A stretch of DNA of 64,000 bases, taken from assembly GCA_963920525.1 (NCBI GenBank), contig OY986436.1:9764001-9828000 (forward strand), read 5' to 3'. The DNA is from Dichetophora obliterata (taxonomy: Eukaryota > Arthropoda > Insecta > Diptera > Sciomyzidae). Position 1 is the stretch's first letter. Each line of letters opens with the position of its first letter. Positions 34,111 through 47,800 of the stretch are shown one piece after another. The notes below the pieces were generated by a model. The model was not told the DNA's origin, made no database searches, and saw only the letters and a program-made list of their open reading frames with translations. A program made the translations under genes and the position numbers.

Positions 34111-34880
34111 ATAAGGTAATTTTGCAGAAATTATTGGCAACTACAATAAGTCAGCTACGTCACCATCGTTGTCATCCACCATCACACCGAAGCAAAGCAA
34201 TGCAGCTATCCCAATGCCGGCCAATCTGTTATTGCCATATATTTTCATTCTGTGGCATTGCCTACAACAGTTCCATCGACTGGCAATAAAGTAATGCCTA
34301 TGATGTAAATTTAGTTTTTAATCAAGCATTGCTGTATCTTGAAAAAAATTATTTAAACCAAAAAGTATTTAGAAGGACGAAAGAAAATTAATAGAATTTA
34401 ATATTTTAGTTAACTCGCAGATAGTAACACTTTACATAAAAGACAGCTGTGCACTCATATAACAGTTTTACAGTTATACATCTTTTAAGTTTTTTATGTT
34501 ATGGTTACTTTTTAAATTTAGTTGTTTTGATTTTTTTTGAAACCGAAAATTTATTGTTTCTTTAAAAAAATGATTAAAAAACAGATAAATTTTAACAAAC
34601 TTAAATTTTTAATTTGCCGAAGTTTTGCAGATTGTTTGTCTGCTGGGGCGTCTTTGATTAACTGATTTTTCAAAATTATAATAACAATACAAACACCTTT
34701 TAATGCTCATATTCCCATATTCCCATATAACAGTGGGAGTCAAATAAATTTTTCTTATACATAATGAAGTAGTTTTGAGTTAATAAAAAAGTAATTGAAA
34801 TTTTAACTTTAAATTACAATTTCTTTAAAAAAAATTGATTATTTTTTCCAGTTCCGTTAATGAGTAATAAAAGTGCATTA
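34111..34880. pseudogene. Decayed remnant of the gene B-like tail, then AT-rich spacer
   Basis: 34111-34330 still aligns with the last exon of gene B (CATCGTTGTCATCCACCA, TGTGGCATTGCCTACAACAG, CTGGCAATAAAGTAATG), but frames are lost and gene C stops earlier. The rest is AT-rich without features. Confidence 0.7.
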
Positions 34881-35160
34881 TTATTTTATATAATAAAAGT
34901 ATTATATAATAATTACCAATTACAATTCCTGTAATGGAATGGAAAATTTTTAAATGAGGTATTCAATTAGCAATTACAATTCCTGTAATGGAATTGACCA
35001 TTTTATCGAATTCCATTCCAAGGAATTGAGGTGTTCAATTACCAAATACGATTCCTGTAATAGAATTGTAAATTTTTTTAATTACATTCCTGAGGAATTG
35101 AGAGGACCAATTACCAATTCCTAATTCCAAGTATTAGGAATTGAATTGTAATGAGTACTT
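34881..35160. repeat. Tandem palindromic repeat with AATTCC/GGAATT motifs
   Basis: Three to four diverged ~70-bp units containing ATTCCTGTAATGGAATTG with neighbouring reverse complements. Non-coding. Confidence 0.7.
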
Positions 35161-35197
35161 TTTGACCCAGCTCTGATAGTACTATAAAAAACCGAGT

Positions 35198-35448
35198 CAT
35201 TGGTTGCGTTTACAGAAATCAACATGTTGTAAGTATCACTTTTCGCAACTTGGTGTGTCTTGTGAACGGTGATTTGCAAATGTCAAACTTTGCAATTGAA
35301 AAATACATCATGTTGTTGAGTCAATGTAGCGGAAAAATAAAGCATGGCGAAATATAGACATGTTGTGAGTAGCGGAAATAATACTTGCCGTTCGCAAGAC
35401 TTTTATCCAACAGTGGCAAAAAATTTAGTTCTGTAAACGCAGCCAATG
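35198..35448. mobile_element. MITE with CATTGGTTGCG termini
   Basis: 251-bp element. The 20-bp ends CATTGGTTGCGTTTACAGAA and the reverse complement at 35429-35448 differ by one base. Non-coding. Confidence 0.83.
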
Positions 35449-36266
35449 GCCGCATTCAGTGCAGACAGTTGGCAGCTGTTGTGTAAAAATTCGCTGAATG
35501 GTACAAATTTGGTAGCGCTAACTAAAACTGATAAAGTAGCGAACGCCTTTTAATCGAGCGAACAAATTCTACGCTACATGAACACAACTGTTTGCTTAAC
35601 TATCAGATGCTGTTACTGACGCTGTTAATTTAATAAACACAGAAAGAACGCAGCAAATTTAAATGAGAAACCTTTGCAATTGAATTAAATTTATATAAAA
35701 ATTAAATTGAATCTAACTTCTGACGTGTAGAGTAGCAACAAATTCAGAGAAAAGCATTACCTTCAACCCAATCTAAATAAAAAAATCATTTAATTGTCAA
35801 AACAAACATGCACAAATGAACACATATTTCGGTTATCAAATCTGCATAAGAACTCAAAAACAACGATATCTTCTTTTCTTTCTTGAACTAAACTCAAATT
35901 CATAAAAAATTTTGGCAATTTATTTGTTGAATTTCTGCAAGAATTTTAGCAGAATATGAATTGGTTGAAAATTAAAATGTTTTTGAATTGAAAGCAAAAT
36001 TAAATGATGAAAGCAAATAAGTTAGCCCAGCTTAAGTATCATACACACTTAAATTCTTATCTTAAATTAGATTTTAAATTATTATTTAAATTGTACAGAA
36101 TTGTATTGATTGCAAATTTATTTTTTAAAGTTGACTGAATGCACAACAATAAAATAACATAAAAGATAAGTATTTCGCAAAATGAACTGAACAATTATTA
36201 TTTTTTTTTTAAAGGTTTGATCTTTTTCACAAAAGTTGTTTTCTGCTCTTGCTGTATATAAAAATT
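35449..36266. other. Spacer downstream of gene D, no gene seen
   Basis: AT-rich DNA including the likely 3' UTR of gene D, which runs leftward from 36267. Confidence 0.45.
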
Positions 36267-38422
36267 TTATCTTTTACATAATAGAAACTCCTGCTCCGTG
36301 TTTTCCTCTTTATCGCCCTTCAGCTCACTTGAAGTTTTATTAGAAAAATTAATTTTCTTGCTATGCACTTGATGAATAGCATTTGCATTTTTAGTACTGA
36401 AAAGAGGAAAATAAGTTAACATATCTTTTACAATTGTTTATAATTCAAAAAAGTTTTAGCTACAATTGAATAAATATTCACTTTAAAGCTCATACAAGGA
36501 TTATCTTTGTGTTTATAACTCCGTTAAGTTTTTAGACTACTCCAAATTTTGCTAGCTTGCTGTTTTGAATATTATTTCTATTTAAATTCAACTCACATTG
36601 CTATAAGTTGCTCCATTTTAGGCACATTGTTGGTGAATGCAGCAGATCCTCCCTCCTTTAGCTCAAGTTCTGCCAACTCTTGAGGATGTGATTTCTTAAG
36701 ATGCGAACGACAATTCGAACCATGCGCAAAGCTACGATTGCAAAAATTGCAAATGTACGGTTTGAGACCCGTATGAAGCAGCAGATGATGTTTGTAGCCT
36801 TCAGGACGTTTGAATTGTTGGGCACAAAATTCACACTTGTGCAGTTTAACATCCAAGTGTATAATCATGTGTCGCTTAAGACTGGCTTTTGTATTTACCT
36901 CAAAACCGCATGTCGTGCAAGCGAATTTTTGCGAGCTATGTGATTCTTTGTGACGCTATTGGCAATTAAAACAATACGATTACTATCTGCATAACTTCAT
37001 ATACACAAATGTATAATATTCAGCCCTATCGGAAATAATTTTTCACGCGGAATTGAAAAAGGGAGTTTTAATTTTTAAGATAAAGCTTAAGAACATTTTG
37101 CAAAATTTTAATGCAGATTTGTTGATAAACCGTTGATGAACAAATTTGTATTTAAACTTTTCAAATTTTTCTTGAGCTTTATCTTAAAAATTAAAACTCC
37201 CTTTTTCGATTTCGCGTGAAAAGTTATTTCCGATAGGGCTGATTATATAACATACCTTCAATGCTGGATAATGTTTGAATGACTTTTCGCAGAGGTCGCA
37301 CTTGAATGGACGCTCATCAGAGTGTGTCAGCATATGTGTCCTTAACGAGGAAGCACTCTTAAGCGCACTGCCACATTCTTCACATATATACGGCTTTGCA
37401 TTGTTGTGCACTGCACTGATGTGACTCTCCAGCACATATGGTGTGGTGAACTTCTTGTTACAATAGCTGCATTTATATGTTTTTTTAATGTCTAGCGGTA
37501 AATGCGTTTTTATGTGTCCCTCCAACTTGATCGCCGTTGTAAATATACACGAGCACTGCGTGCATTGATGTTGTGGCATTATGTCTTTCTTGTGCTTCAA
37601 TTGCATGTGGCGACGATATCGCGAGAAAGACATGTAGCCAAAATGACATTGTGTGCAAATGTGTTCAGGCTTTGGATCGCTGGAGGACGCTGCGCGATTG
37701 GCATTTTGCCTAGGCTTTCTGGTTCGTGTTTTGATGTGTTTTTTGATTCGTTTCTTAGGTTTATAGCTTTCTTCGGATTCGCTGTCCTCGCAGTTATCAG
37801 GTTTAAAGTTATCTTCGTCATTGCTTAAATGTTCCTCTTGCTTTATACTCTCAGCAACACTTTCTTCTATCTTCAAGTTATCTAGCTGTGGCTTTACATC
37901 TATTATATTAATTTCATCCATTTGCAATGGCTGCTCATCTGCAATGCTTTCTATTGTGCATTTTTTGTGTTCCACCTCTAAGTCGCCCACCTCTTCATCA
38001 CATGCAATAAAATCAAATTTTTTTAAAACATCTGCCCAGTTTTGTTTCCTCTTTTTTGTATTCTCCAATGACATCAAATCACTGTACATGATTTGCACCT
38101 TATCCACATGTTGAACAAAGCTATGTAAATCCTGCAAACGTTGCCTACAATGTAGGCAAAGCTGATTTGGTGTGTCACCATTCAGCAGCTCCAACTGAAA
38201 TTGACGTATGTTGATATGATATTTTTAATAAGTTTATAAAATTACTTTGATTCCAAAAATTCTTTGCAGCATCTCTGCTATTAGACCATCTTCGATAACA
38301 TCGGTTTCGGAAATAACTTCTGTATCGTTTTTCTTCTGTGCTTGCAAATCTTTTTTGGCACATAAACGACACCAATGCTTCCATGGAGCGGCAGTTTTAA
38401 TTGCTTTTTCTTTTTTATTCAT
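36267..38422 (-). CDS. ZAD-C2H2 zinc-finger protein (gene D)
   Basis: Predicted nuclear transcription factor. Exons (minus strand): 38422-38246, 38194-37256, 36955-36597, 36396-36267; introns start GTAATT, GTATGT and GTGAGT; 534 residues. ZAD pairs: WCRLCAKKD in exon 1 and LCLHC in exon 2. An acidic linker and a basic KPKKRIKKH patch precede eight C2H2 fingers, the fifth split by intron 2 (ALK then RHKESH). After the last finger, SHPQELAELELKEGG parallels HPEELAALE of genes A-C. The short last exon (ending LLCKR) replaces the long tails of A and B. Intron 2 is 300 bp and contains a MITE (37022-37240). The start ATG gives MNKKEKAIKT. Exact ortholog unknown. Confidence 0.87.
37022..37240. mobile_element. 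MITE of the CCCAATTCTGAA group inside intron 2 of gene D
   Basis: Ends AGCCCTATCGGAAAT and ATTTCCGATAGGGCT; inner arms AGGGAGTTTTAATTTTTAAG and the reverse complement match the elements at 14091 and 53588. It accounts for most of the intron, and its right end lies only 15 bp from the splice donor side. Confidence 0.8.
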
Positions 38423-38599
38423 TTTGAGATTGTTAGAAATATTAATTTTCACTATTTTCCTTTGAGAAACGTAATTTAATCGGAAAAGTATTGAATTTAA
38501 TGTTTATCAACAGCTGATTGTCAGTAAGTTTTAAGTCACAGCCAAAAGCTCATGACTACGAAAGCTATACAGTAGCGATAACCCATTTACGATGCATAT

Positions 38600-39135
38600 G
38601 TGCTCAAGCATTCGGGTTGAGTGGGACTTTCCTCAACCCCGTCATGCTTACTAATAATCAACGAAGTGCTTGCGGCGAAGGCAATTATTGGCTAATGAAA
38701 AAGGCCTCAAGCACAATTTTTCTACCAACAAACACTCTACTCTTCACCACCCTCACCAAAAAATTTTGTTTTGTGAGCAGAACATTGTGCTCGTGTGAGA
38801 GAGCTCATTGCGCAAAAAAAAAACATCGAATACACATTGTTGGACCCGTCTTATACACGGCAATTCACGAGCAATAATTGCTTCCGCCGCAAGCAGTTGA
38901 AAGGAGACTTTCGCCAACCACCCGATGCGCAGGATTGTCAACTAACTGCTTGCGGTGAAAGCAATTATTTACCGTATGTAAAACGGGTCCAAGTGCTATT
39001 TCCCATTTTAAACACTGCAAATAATTGCCTTCACCGCAAGCAGTTTGTAGACGATTCAGGGGGGTTGACGAAAGTCCCCTTTCAACCCGAATACTCAACA
39101 AACTGCTTGCGGAGAGGAAATTATTTGATGTGTGT
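38600..39135. repeat. Cluster of alternating inverted motifs (CTGCTTGCGG...GCAATTATT)
   Basis: A ~30-bp motif, CTGCTTGCGGTGAAAGCAAT, occurs five times in alternating orientation: + near 38661, - near 38868, + near 38945, - near 39007, + near 39099. It lies inside a larger inverted pair (ATTCGGGTTGAGTGGGACTT near 38611 and its counterpart at 39052-39095). The long frame 38795-39355 follows from the repeats and is not a convincing gene. Confidence 0.75.
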
Positions 39136-40391
39136 CAAACGGGTCATGAAAACGATTTTGTGTGTGGTTCTTCATACTTCGAAATTTTACTTAAAATTTA
39201 TAAAATCTTTTAATAGAATAATAAAATGGAAATCCTCTTTAAACACTCTGTTCTCAAAATCTTATAAATTGACAGAGTTGAATGAAATTCGTAGAATCGA
39301 GTTAAAAATGTTGATAATTAACGAAAATTTTAGAATCGCATTTGCTGTGCGTTAAATATAAAATACCTAAAAATATTTCCACGAACTGAGTTCAAAACTA
39401 AAAGCCCAACCATTGATGAGTTGACACACTTAAAGTTCGGTTCTCACGCATGGGAAAAATTATACAAGGTAGTAGTCGTCAGTTCTTTTCGTGTTCACTT
39501 AATGTTAAAATAAGTATCCCTACAAGAAGACTATCGGTTATTTAACTAAGCAAAAACGGTTTTTCTAAACTGAAATATCGGTTACCTCTTCATACCAAGT
39601 TTCGGTTATGCTAGGAAGAGCCTCGGGAAGAAATTAACCGAAACTCGTGTATACGTGTGATCTGGCATCCCTTTTTCACACGTATCAATTTCCAATACCA
39701 TTGAAATATGGCCGTCTCGCTCTCTCTCTAGTTAGGGTTAACATAAATACAGGTTATAGGTAACCAAATCTCACCAGATAAATCTAACCGAAAACTCAGT
39801 TATATGTAACCGTTAGATATAACGTAAAAATCAGTTTTATCTAACGTACCTCTTAAAAAATAAAAATGCATGCAATTCGTTGGTGTCTTGAAACAAATGG
39901 TTTTAATTTATTATAAAATTTTTTATTGTTGTTTTTGTTGTTCTTACTGTTGTTGCTGCTACTGCGAGCTATTTCTGTGCCGACGACTTTGGGAGTGGAA
40001 TTAGATGTGGCGAATGTTGAAATGCTCACTGCATTCTTGATATTGGCAAGCGTGCTTATTTGCTCATCCTTCTTTGATGGGTAGCAGCGTTCCAACAGTA
40101 AGCAATTTAAAGATATTTAATTTTTTTATTGCAGAACTTGGTTTTTGTTAGCGAAACCAGGAATGGTAAACCACAATGGCGGATATGCAAAAATTGGACG
40201 TGATTTTTAATAATGATACCTTCTCTTTCTTTCACATGCACTTGCTAAAATGTTCATATTTTTCCCTGTTTCACAATTTTTGACACTGAAATGAGTATGC
40301 GAATGTGGTTGTAAACAGAAAAATGTATGTGATTGTGTTAGAGTTTTGGTTAGCTATTTCTTGTAGGGATGAAACAGAGAAAGAAAACATT
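39136..40391. other. Spacer, no gene seen
   Basis: Holds repeated TATCGGTTA/TAACCG motifs in both orientations (39525-39850), probably a decayed inverted-repeat element. No gene supported. Confidence 0.45.
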
Positions 40392-40815
40392 AAGGGTTTT
40401 CATGCAAAGTGGCAGGCTTCTAATTTGGGCAATTAGTTATTTTTATCAGACAGGTTGTATGAACAGCCCTTAAAGTCGATTGTGCATTTGCAGCATATAA
40501 GTCAGCTGTGCGATCTGCCAGCGATTCGTTCCATTTAAACAGGGACGCTTTGCGGATTGTTTGCTTGTTTTCTGAAATTTTTAGAATTAAATCTTTATTA
40601 GTTTTGCTCAAATTATAACTTTTCCTTCAAAAAAGAAAACAGCTGATTGATCATATAAGTTTGCCACCTCGTTTGCTCACCTAAATCGAAGAGCAAATTT
40701 ATCTGGTTTGTGCAAAAGCTTTTTCATACGAATTTTGACAGTTCATTTATAAGGCTGATAAACTTATAAGGTTTATACCATTTATAAGGGAATTGCACAT
40801 TTGCATGAAAACCCT
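40392..40815. mobile_element. MITE with AGGGTTTTCATGCAAA termini
   Basis: 424-bp element with ends AGGGTTTTCATGCAAA and TTTGCATGAAAACCCT, flanked by TA (40390-40391 and 40816-40817). Non-coding. Confidence 0.85.
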
Positions 40816-41871
40816 TATTTTAAGTTAAGATATACAAGCAAAATTGCTCCGCTATTGCGATGTTTTTACTTGCATCGTCAAACTGTTTGATGACCAATTT
40901 GACAATAAATTTGATAAATCTTAATTTGATTAGGATATCATGCCAATGTCGTCACTTTGAATGTTTAATTTGGGTTAAAAAAATATGAAAGAAAACAAAT
41001 TTCTTGTTTATTTTGTTTGTTTCTGGTTGAATTTTATTATTTCATTCAATAATTTTGAATTTATTAATTTCGCTCGGGGTTTTTAACCTAAATTAGTTCT
41101 TTTTTCTGAGTATAATTTGCTTTTAATGTTGTTCTTGTTTTATACTTAATGATATTACAATTTAGCTAATAACTACTTATTTAATAAAATATTAACACTA
41201 AAATTTGCAATCACTTAAAAATGATATTTAAATGCGTTTTGAATTTTATACTAGTTAATATATTCATTTGTTCTTTACAAATACCTAACAACAAAACGCG
41301 CACATTGAAAAAAAACTTAAATATTTTAGTATGTGTATCTAAATACAAATATATGCATATATATATATATATTATAAATAATTGTTTATTTAGCGGGTTA
41401 TTTTGTATTATTTGTTTGATTTATGCTATATATTTAACAATTTTTTTTTAATATTAATTAAAAATTTCACATCTGCCGATAATTTCGCACAATTTTGCAC
41501 ACTAAAACGAAAAAAATTATATAAAATAAATCACACTAAAGCCAAAAAATAATATATCAAATTTCAAAATCAAGTACAAAATAAGTAAAAGTAATAAAAT
41601 AGCAGTAAAAAAATATTACACTAAGCGGTTTATTAGTTTGCAGAAAACATTGTTTATTAGTTCTTATTTTCGCATTATTGCAGTTACGCTAGAATTTCGT
41701 TGAAGTAATAATTTATGCTATGTTGGTAATACTTCTTCCGTATGATATTTGCTCTTTTTTTATTATTGCGTGTTCTTTGCCGAATTTCTGTTATAATTAC
41801 ATGATTTACTTTTTCTGTTGCTTTCATTATTATTTTAGTTTTGTTATCACAAGCGTATGAGAAGAAGCTTT
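40816..41871. other. Spacer downstream of the sulfotransferase gene
   Basis: AT-rich, with a short TA microsatellite (41355-41375). It includes the unseen 3' UTR of the sulfotransferase. No other gene. Confidence 0.45.
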
Positions 41872-44800
41872 TCACGCAAATGGCGGCGGAAGTATTAAAG
41901 GATCGAATGTTCTTTGATAATCATGGAAATCATCGACCTTACGATAGCCCCAGAGTTCCATGGCTTTTGTGCATTTGTTTTGAATATTTTTAACCTGTTG
42001 GGGTGAAAAAAAAATTAGTAAACATGTATAGAAATATCTTTGAATTTATTTCAATCAACCTACCTCTTCGATCATGAGATCCTGCTTCCAATGAAAGGGC
42101 GCTGACTTGGAATCCCTATAGGTTGAACTAACGCCACCGATATTCACCTTGGTATGTGTGTCCAAGAACTGTTCAACCATTGGATCAAATGGCAGTCCAA
42201 AGAATTGTAGAATTTCTTGCGTCATTTCGTAGGGATTTATCGAGAGATCCTCATAACGCAGAGTTCTAGATCAAAAATTAGAAGAATAAAATGAAATTGG
42301 AATTAAATTAAAATATAATTTTAAGAAAATAATTTTATTAGATTTGAGATAAAATATTTGGCTATTTTTGGAAAAAAAGTCAAGTTTCAACAGCTATTAC
42401 TTTGGTATTCGAATTTTGGTTTAACAAAATAGCTTACGATTATGCATAAGCTATCGCTGGGATAATGTTTTTAATAATTTATGTTTTTAGATTTTTGGCA
42501 GTTTTTTTCGTACTCAAAGTAAAAATTTCCAAAAAGGTATCTTTCTAGCAAAAAAGTCCATAACGACCAGACTATTCAACGTAATTGTATAATTTTTTGT
42601 GTCTGTGAAAGGTAAAGTTACAGAAAATACATATATCCAAAATATTTAATTGAAATTTTTTTCTATTTGGATTTTTTCTATTTTGTTTTATGTATCAAAA
42701 AATGAGATTTTTTATTCGAAAAGTATAAAATCACACCTATGATAGTTTTCGTCTAATTTTCATGTTTGATAGTTAATTTCAAAGAAAAATTTAAGAACTT
42801 GAAAGAATATTTTAAAATTTTGTTTTTGATTGGTTCAAGCCGTTCAACAAATATCATATATAAATTGGCAAATTATCAACTTTAGAAAGGAATCTGGCCG
42901 AGCTTCTATTGATCATTTGTGTTGTGCGTGTTATTAAATGTTTGAACACAAATGATCGAGAACTGGACCCACGAGTTTAATGCCGACTCCGACGGCTTAT
43001 GTTCTCAAGAAACTTTACATGGCAGTTTTTTACTCTCTGAAGTTTGCCATTGTCTGCAGAGAGGTGACGACCGAACAGAAAAATTAATTCAATTGAAAAA
43101 ACATTAGGGGTATTCACGATTCAGTGCACTTGCCAGTGTAGTTGAGGACTTAAAGACTTGTGCAGTTGCGCAGTTAGGTTTTCGTGAACACACCACCATC
43201 ACTATTTCAAAGCTGTCAAAATTTTTCAACGTACACAAGTGCACAACTCTTCAAGTCCTCAAGTTTAAGGCAATAGTAGAAAAGCACTTGTGCAGATTTT
43301 GTACGTTCGTGTATTTTGTTTAAGATTTTGTACGTTCGTGTATTTTGTTTTTGTAAAGTGCACAAGTCCTCAAGTCCTCAACTTCACAGGCAAGTGCACA
43401 GAATCGTGAATACCCCTATTTTGTCTGAGCTGGGAATTAAACCCGGGCTACCGCGGTTCTTTAGCTTAGGGGCCATGTGCACTCTACCCACTAGGCTATA
43501 GCCGCCACAATACAACAACAACAACAACATCTAGTAAAAGACACAGATTCGTTAGTATCGACTTAGAATTTTTTTTTATACAGTAATATAAAAAAATTAA
43601 TTTTTCACGAAAGTAAATTCGAAAAGGATAAGGCTACACCACAGAAACTATATTATACAGAGGTTCCAGTTCGACTTCGAATGCGATTTTACTCCAGTTT
43701 CAATGCACAACAGGGTTGATAAATGTCTTTTATTTTAGTTTAGTTTATAAAAAAAATAATAAAATGAACTGGCCATTTCAGCCCTTGGAAGGACTTTGAT
43801 CTAGCTTCTATTGATCAATTGTGTTGTGCGTGTTATTAAATGTTTGATCACAAATGATCGAGAACTCGACCTACGTGTTTTATGCCGACTCCGAATGGCT
43901 TATGTTCTCAAGAAGCTTTACATGGCAATTTTTACTCTCTGAGGTTTGCCATTGTCTGCAGAGAGATGACGACCGAACAGAAAAATTAATTCAATTGAAA
44001 AAACTTTCTGTCTGAGCTGGAATTGAACCCGGGCTACCGCGGTTCTTTAGCTTAGGGGCCAAGCACTCTACCCACTAGGCTACGGCCACCACATTTATTT
44101 TGGTTTACAAATTTAGAAAAAATTGTACTAAATGAAAAAAAAGTATGGAATAAATTTTGTTTACTCCACGCATGTTATGTCAACTTTGTTACTCCGTTTG
44201 TAACGCTCATAAAGAGGCGTGGCAGGTATAGAAAAGTAGATAGAGTCTTGATCAGCATCACCTCCTGAGAAATTTTAAAGCTATCGTATTGAATTTTAGT
44301 AACTACATTTTTTTGCAGTTACTTGGTATTGTGCACATAAGCTTTGAAGTAAAATATTTACCATATATTTAAAATTTGTTGAAATTGGATAAACACAACG
44401 CCTACCTCCCATACAACGTTACTTTATCAAATCTTTAAAATAGCTAAGAATGACAACAATTACTGCCATGATTAAAAATTTGCCCACAAACTTTGGCCGC
44501 AAAAGTTCACCATATAATTGAAATTTTTAAAATCGAAAAAAACTAGGCAAAAACCTCCCATACAAAGTGACTTTAACAAAATGGTAAAATCTCTGAAAAT
44601 GACACAAAAACTAATGCAATGACTTGAAATTTTGCACATGATCTTTGGTCTCAAATATTCACCATATACTTAAAATTTGTTGAAATAGTGTAAAAACCAC
44701 TCCTACTCCTAAGCAAAGTAACTATATGAAAACGGTTAAGTCTCTAAAAATTCAGAAAATATTAATTTAATAAATTAAAATTATGAACATATGCGAAGAA

Positions 44801-47800
44801 TATTAAAATTCATTTTGAGTTTGGAATTTGGCAAAATTGATAAAAACTCAACCAATCTCGTCAAAGTGACGTCATCAATGTAGCATAACTTTTATAAATT
44901 CCACAAAAATTTGTGTATTAACAGCATATTTAACACATAATATTTCATATCTTCAACGTGTTCTGCATTTGAGTTTTCGCAAAATTGGATGAACACCACC
45001 GTAATCTTTACGAAGTGACGTCATCCAACTTTAAAAACATGCATAACTAAGAATATACTGTGAGGGTATCAAAAATTCAACCCAGTTTAGCTAGTTTTTA
45101 TTTAAATTAAAGTGAATGTGTTTTTAACAATTCAGTATTGGAATTCCCAAAAATTAAACGATTCGAATCGTTGTCATTATCGGTCATTGGGCGTGCCACG
45201 TTCATAGTAAAAGACAGTTTTCGCTAACTAACGATATCGAAAATCATCGTTAACGCGCTTGGGAATTCCACTACAGTTCATAGACCTTATAAAAATATTA
45301 CAAAGGTTTTTATTTATTTTTGATTAATCACAAATTTTTTTATGATCACAATAAGGTGATTTTATAATATTCATAAAATGAGATCAATAAAATCAATCCT
45401 ATAAACATAAAGTTTAGAGGTATTTTTATAATTAAAAAAAACAAACATTTCTACAAACGTGCGAATTTTTTCCGTGACCTTAATATAGTAAGGCTACTAA
45501 CATTTTTTAAATCAGGTTATTCGCAAATGGCTTTATGTCAACACCCATTCACTCGAAATCTTATACAATTCAGTCGAAAAAATTTTTTTAACTGCCAGTC
45601 AGGGCCTTTCTATTTTAAAGTAACGACAGAAATTAATGCGAAAATCAAGCAATTCTTTACTTTCAGTCAAATTCTATAAATTTTTTTATTTGATATATTG
45701 CCTCTGATACCAATATTGTGGCATTTAGTTTTCACTAGATTTTAAAAAATAGTTTGCTTAAATTAAATAAATTGTTGCAATCTGCAGCTTGTTTCTGTAA
45801 TTGGTTTTTATTAAACTTTAAAACTAAAATATTCTTTTAACATTTGCTATCGAATGAGAAATTGAGAGAATTACTTAAGCAATTTTATAAAAATTGGAGA
45901 AAATCGACTCTTTAAAATATTTTTTTTACAGTAGTACCAAAATTAAGAACTGTAGAAACCTTTTCATTTTTTTAAATTGTTTGCTTACTTGTTCTTAATT
46001 CTGTGTTAATTACAGAGTAAAATAAAATGTACCGAAAACGCTTTGGTAGTAGGAAAGTAGGAAAAATATAAAAATGTGCCAAAAAAGTACAATTGTACCG
46101 AAAATATCAACCCTGTTGCACAAGCGTTCGGAGGATAGAAGACAAAACAAAAATAATTATGCTTTGCCTCAGCGTTCGTTTCACAGTGTCTCCACTTACA
46201 ATATTGGACTGCATGCGAACTGCCAAATTGAATGTCATAATATATATCTCAAGTGTAGACCACTTATATCATGAAATTGTTCATATCATGAAATTTATCT
46301 CTTGAAATATTTCTTGAGATATATTTCATGAGATGAGCTGTCAGTATAATATGTAAGGGTGTTGTTACGGTGGTCGTCATGTGATTCCTGGTCATGACAT
46401 TTTTTACTCTCTTTTTTCGTTTGATGAGCTGTTTGACGAAAGTATGTTATGCTGGTGGTCATATGATGCCTAAGCACAAGTACACTTTTTGCTACTTTTC
46501 GTATTTTTCAACCGATGAGTGTTGCTATTAAGCAGGTTTCATTACTGCTTTCATACATTTCGTACTAAAATTGTACTATTTTCGTGCCTAAACACAAATG
46601 TTGTGAATAATTTCACAACGCAACACTGTTTTGATCCCATGATTTCATATTTTTGTCAAAGAAGTAAAATATAAGGAAGTGGTGTAATAGCAGAAAAGTG
46701 TGGTATTTTCTATATTGGTGTTGGTTCACACAAATACAGAAACAATCACAAAGGGCCGTATTCGGTTGTATCGTAAAAGAAGGCCCAAACTGTTAAAGTT
46801 TGTTCTTATGCATTAAAATTTTAGAAACATTTCAAGAATAGCAACAACTCTAATTATTTAAAATTATAATAAATTTTTGATCGCTCTCAATTGGCTTAGA
46901 AGTTATAGGCATCCAACGTTGGAAAAAGTGGACTAAAAATTTAGCTGATTTTTTAAGTTTTCCAACAAAACTAAACTTTATGGGTATCAGAAGAGAGATA
47001 ATACAAGTATCTATTCAAAAAGATATCAAACATAAAAATACATGCATTTAAGATACAACCCTTTTTTTACTTAAAATCACGAGGTTTTTCCAAATTTAAT
47101 AAAAAAAATAAATGTATCAAAAGGAGGCTTTCGGATGCTGCTTAGGGTTTACAAACCTCAGTAAGTACCACTCAGGCTTCTCTGTCTACAGCAGTTCTGA
47201 ATGTAGTTATCTTTTTAATAATTCTCTTTTTAATGTATTGCTTTCGTAAAAGAAAAACCACTAGTCTTTCAGACAAATTTTAATTATAAAAAATTATATC
47301 TTAATGAATTCTTATGGAATTCTAAATTTGACACCTCGTTGAATAGATACGCACATTACCTTTGTTTTAATACCCATAAAGCTTAGTTTTGTTGAAAAAC
47401 TAGAAGAACTGCAAGATTTTTAGGTAATTTTTCTATATTTGAAGGCCTATAAATTCTAAACTTCAACTTTAATAACAAATTAAATTAGGTTAATTTCTTA
47501 AAATCCTTATTTTTTTGGGTGCTTCTGCCTAGTTGTTGTGTAAAAATCAGAAAAATTTAACAAACAGGTACTAAATCTGATTCACTATGCTGAAAACAAG
47601 AGCGCCCCAAACATGTATTCAACTGCGAAAAATGACTGCGCCCCTGAAGCAGTGTTTGTGTTTTGACAGATGTGGTTTGATCAAACTGGCGGAAAATCAA
47701 CGGGGTCTAAATTGCATTTTTAAACCATTTTTAATAAGAAATATATACATTTCTAACACAAATAAGTTAAAAAAATATCGTTAGAAACTAAATAAAGAAC

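Noticed and set aside
38795..39355. 186-codon open frame upstream of gene D
   Set aside because: Lies in the alternating inverted-motif cluster; its frame follows from repeats and no domain is visible.
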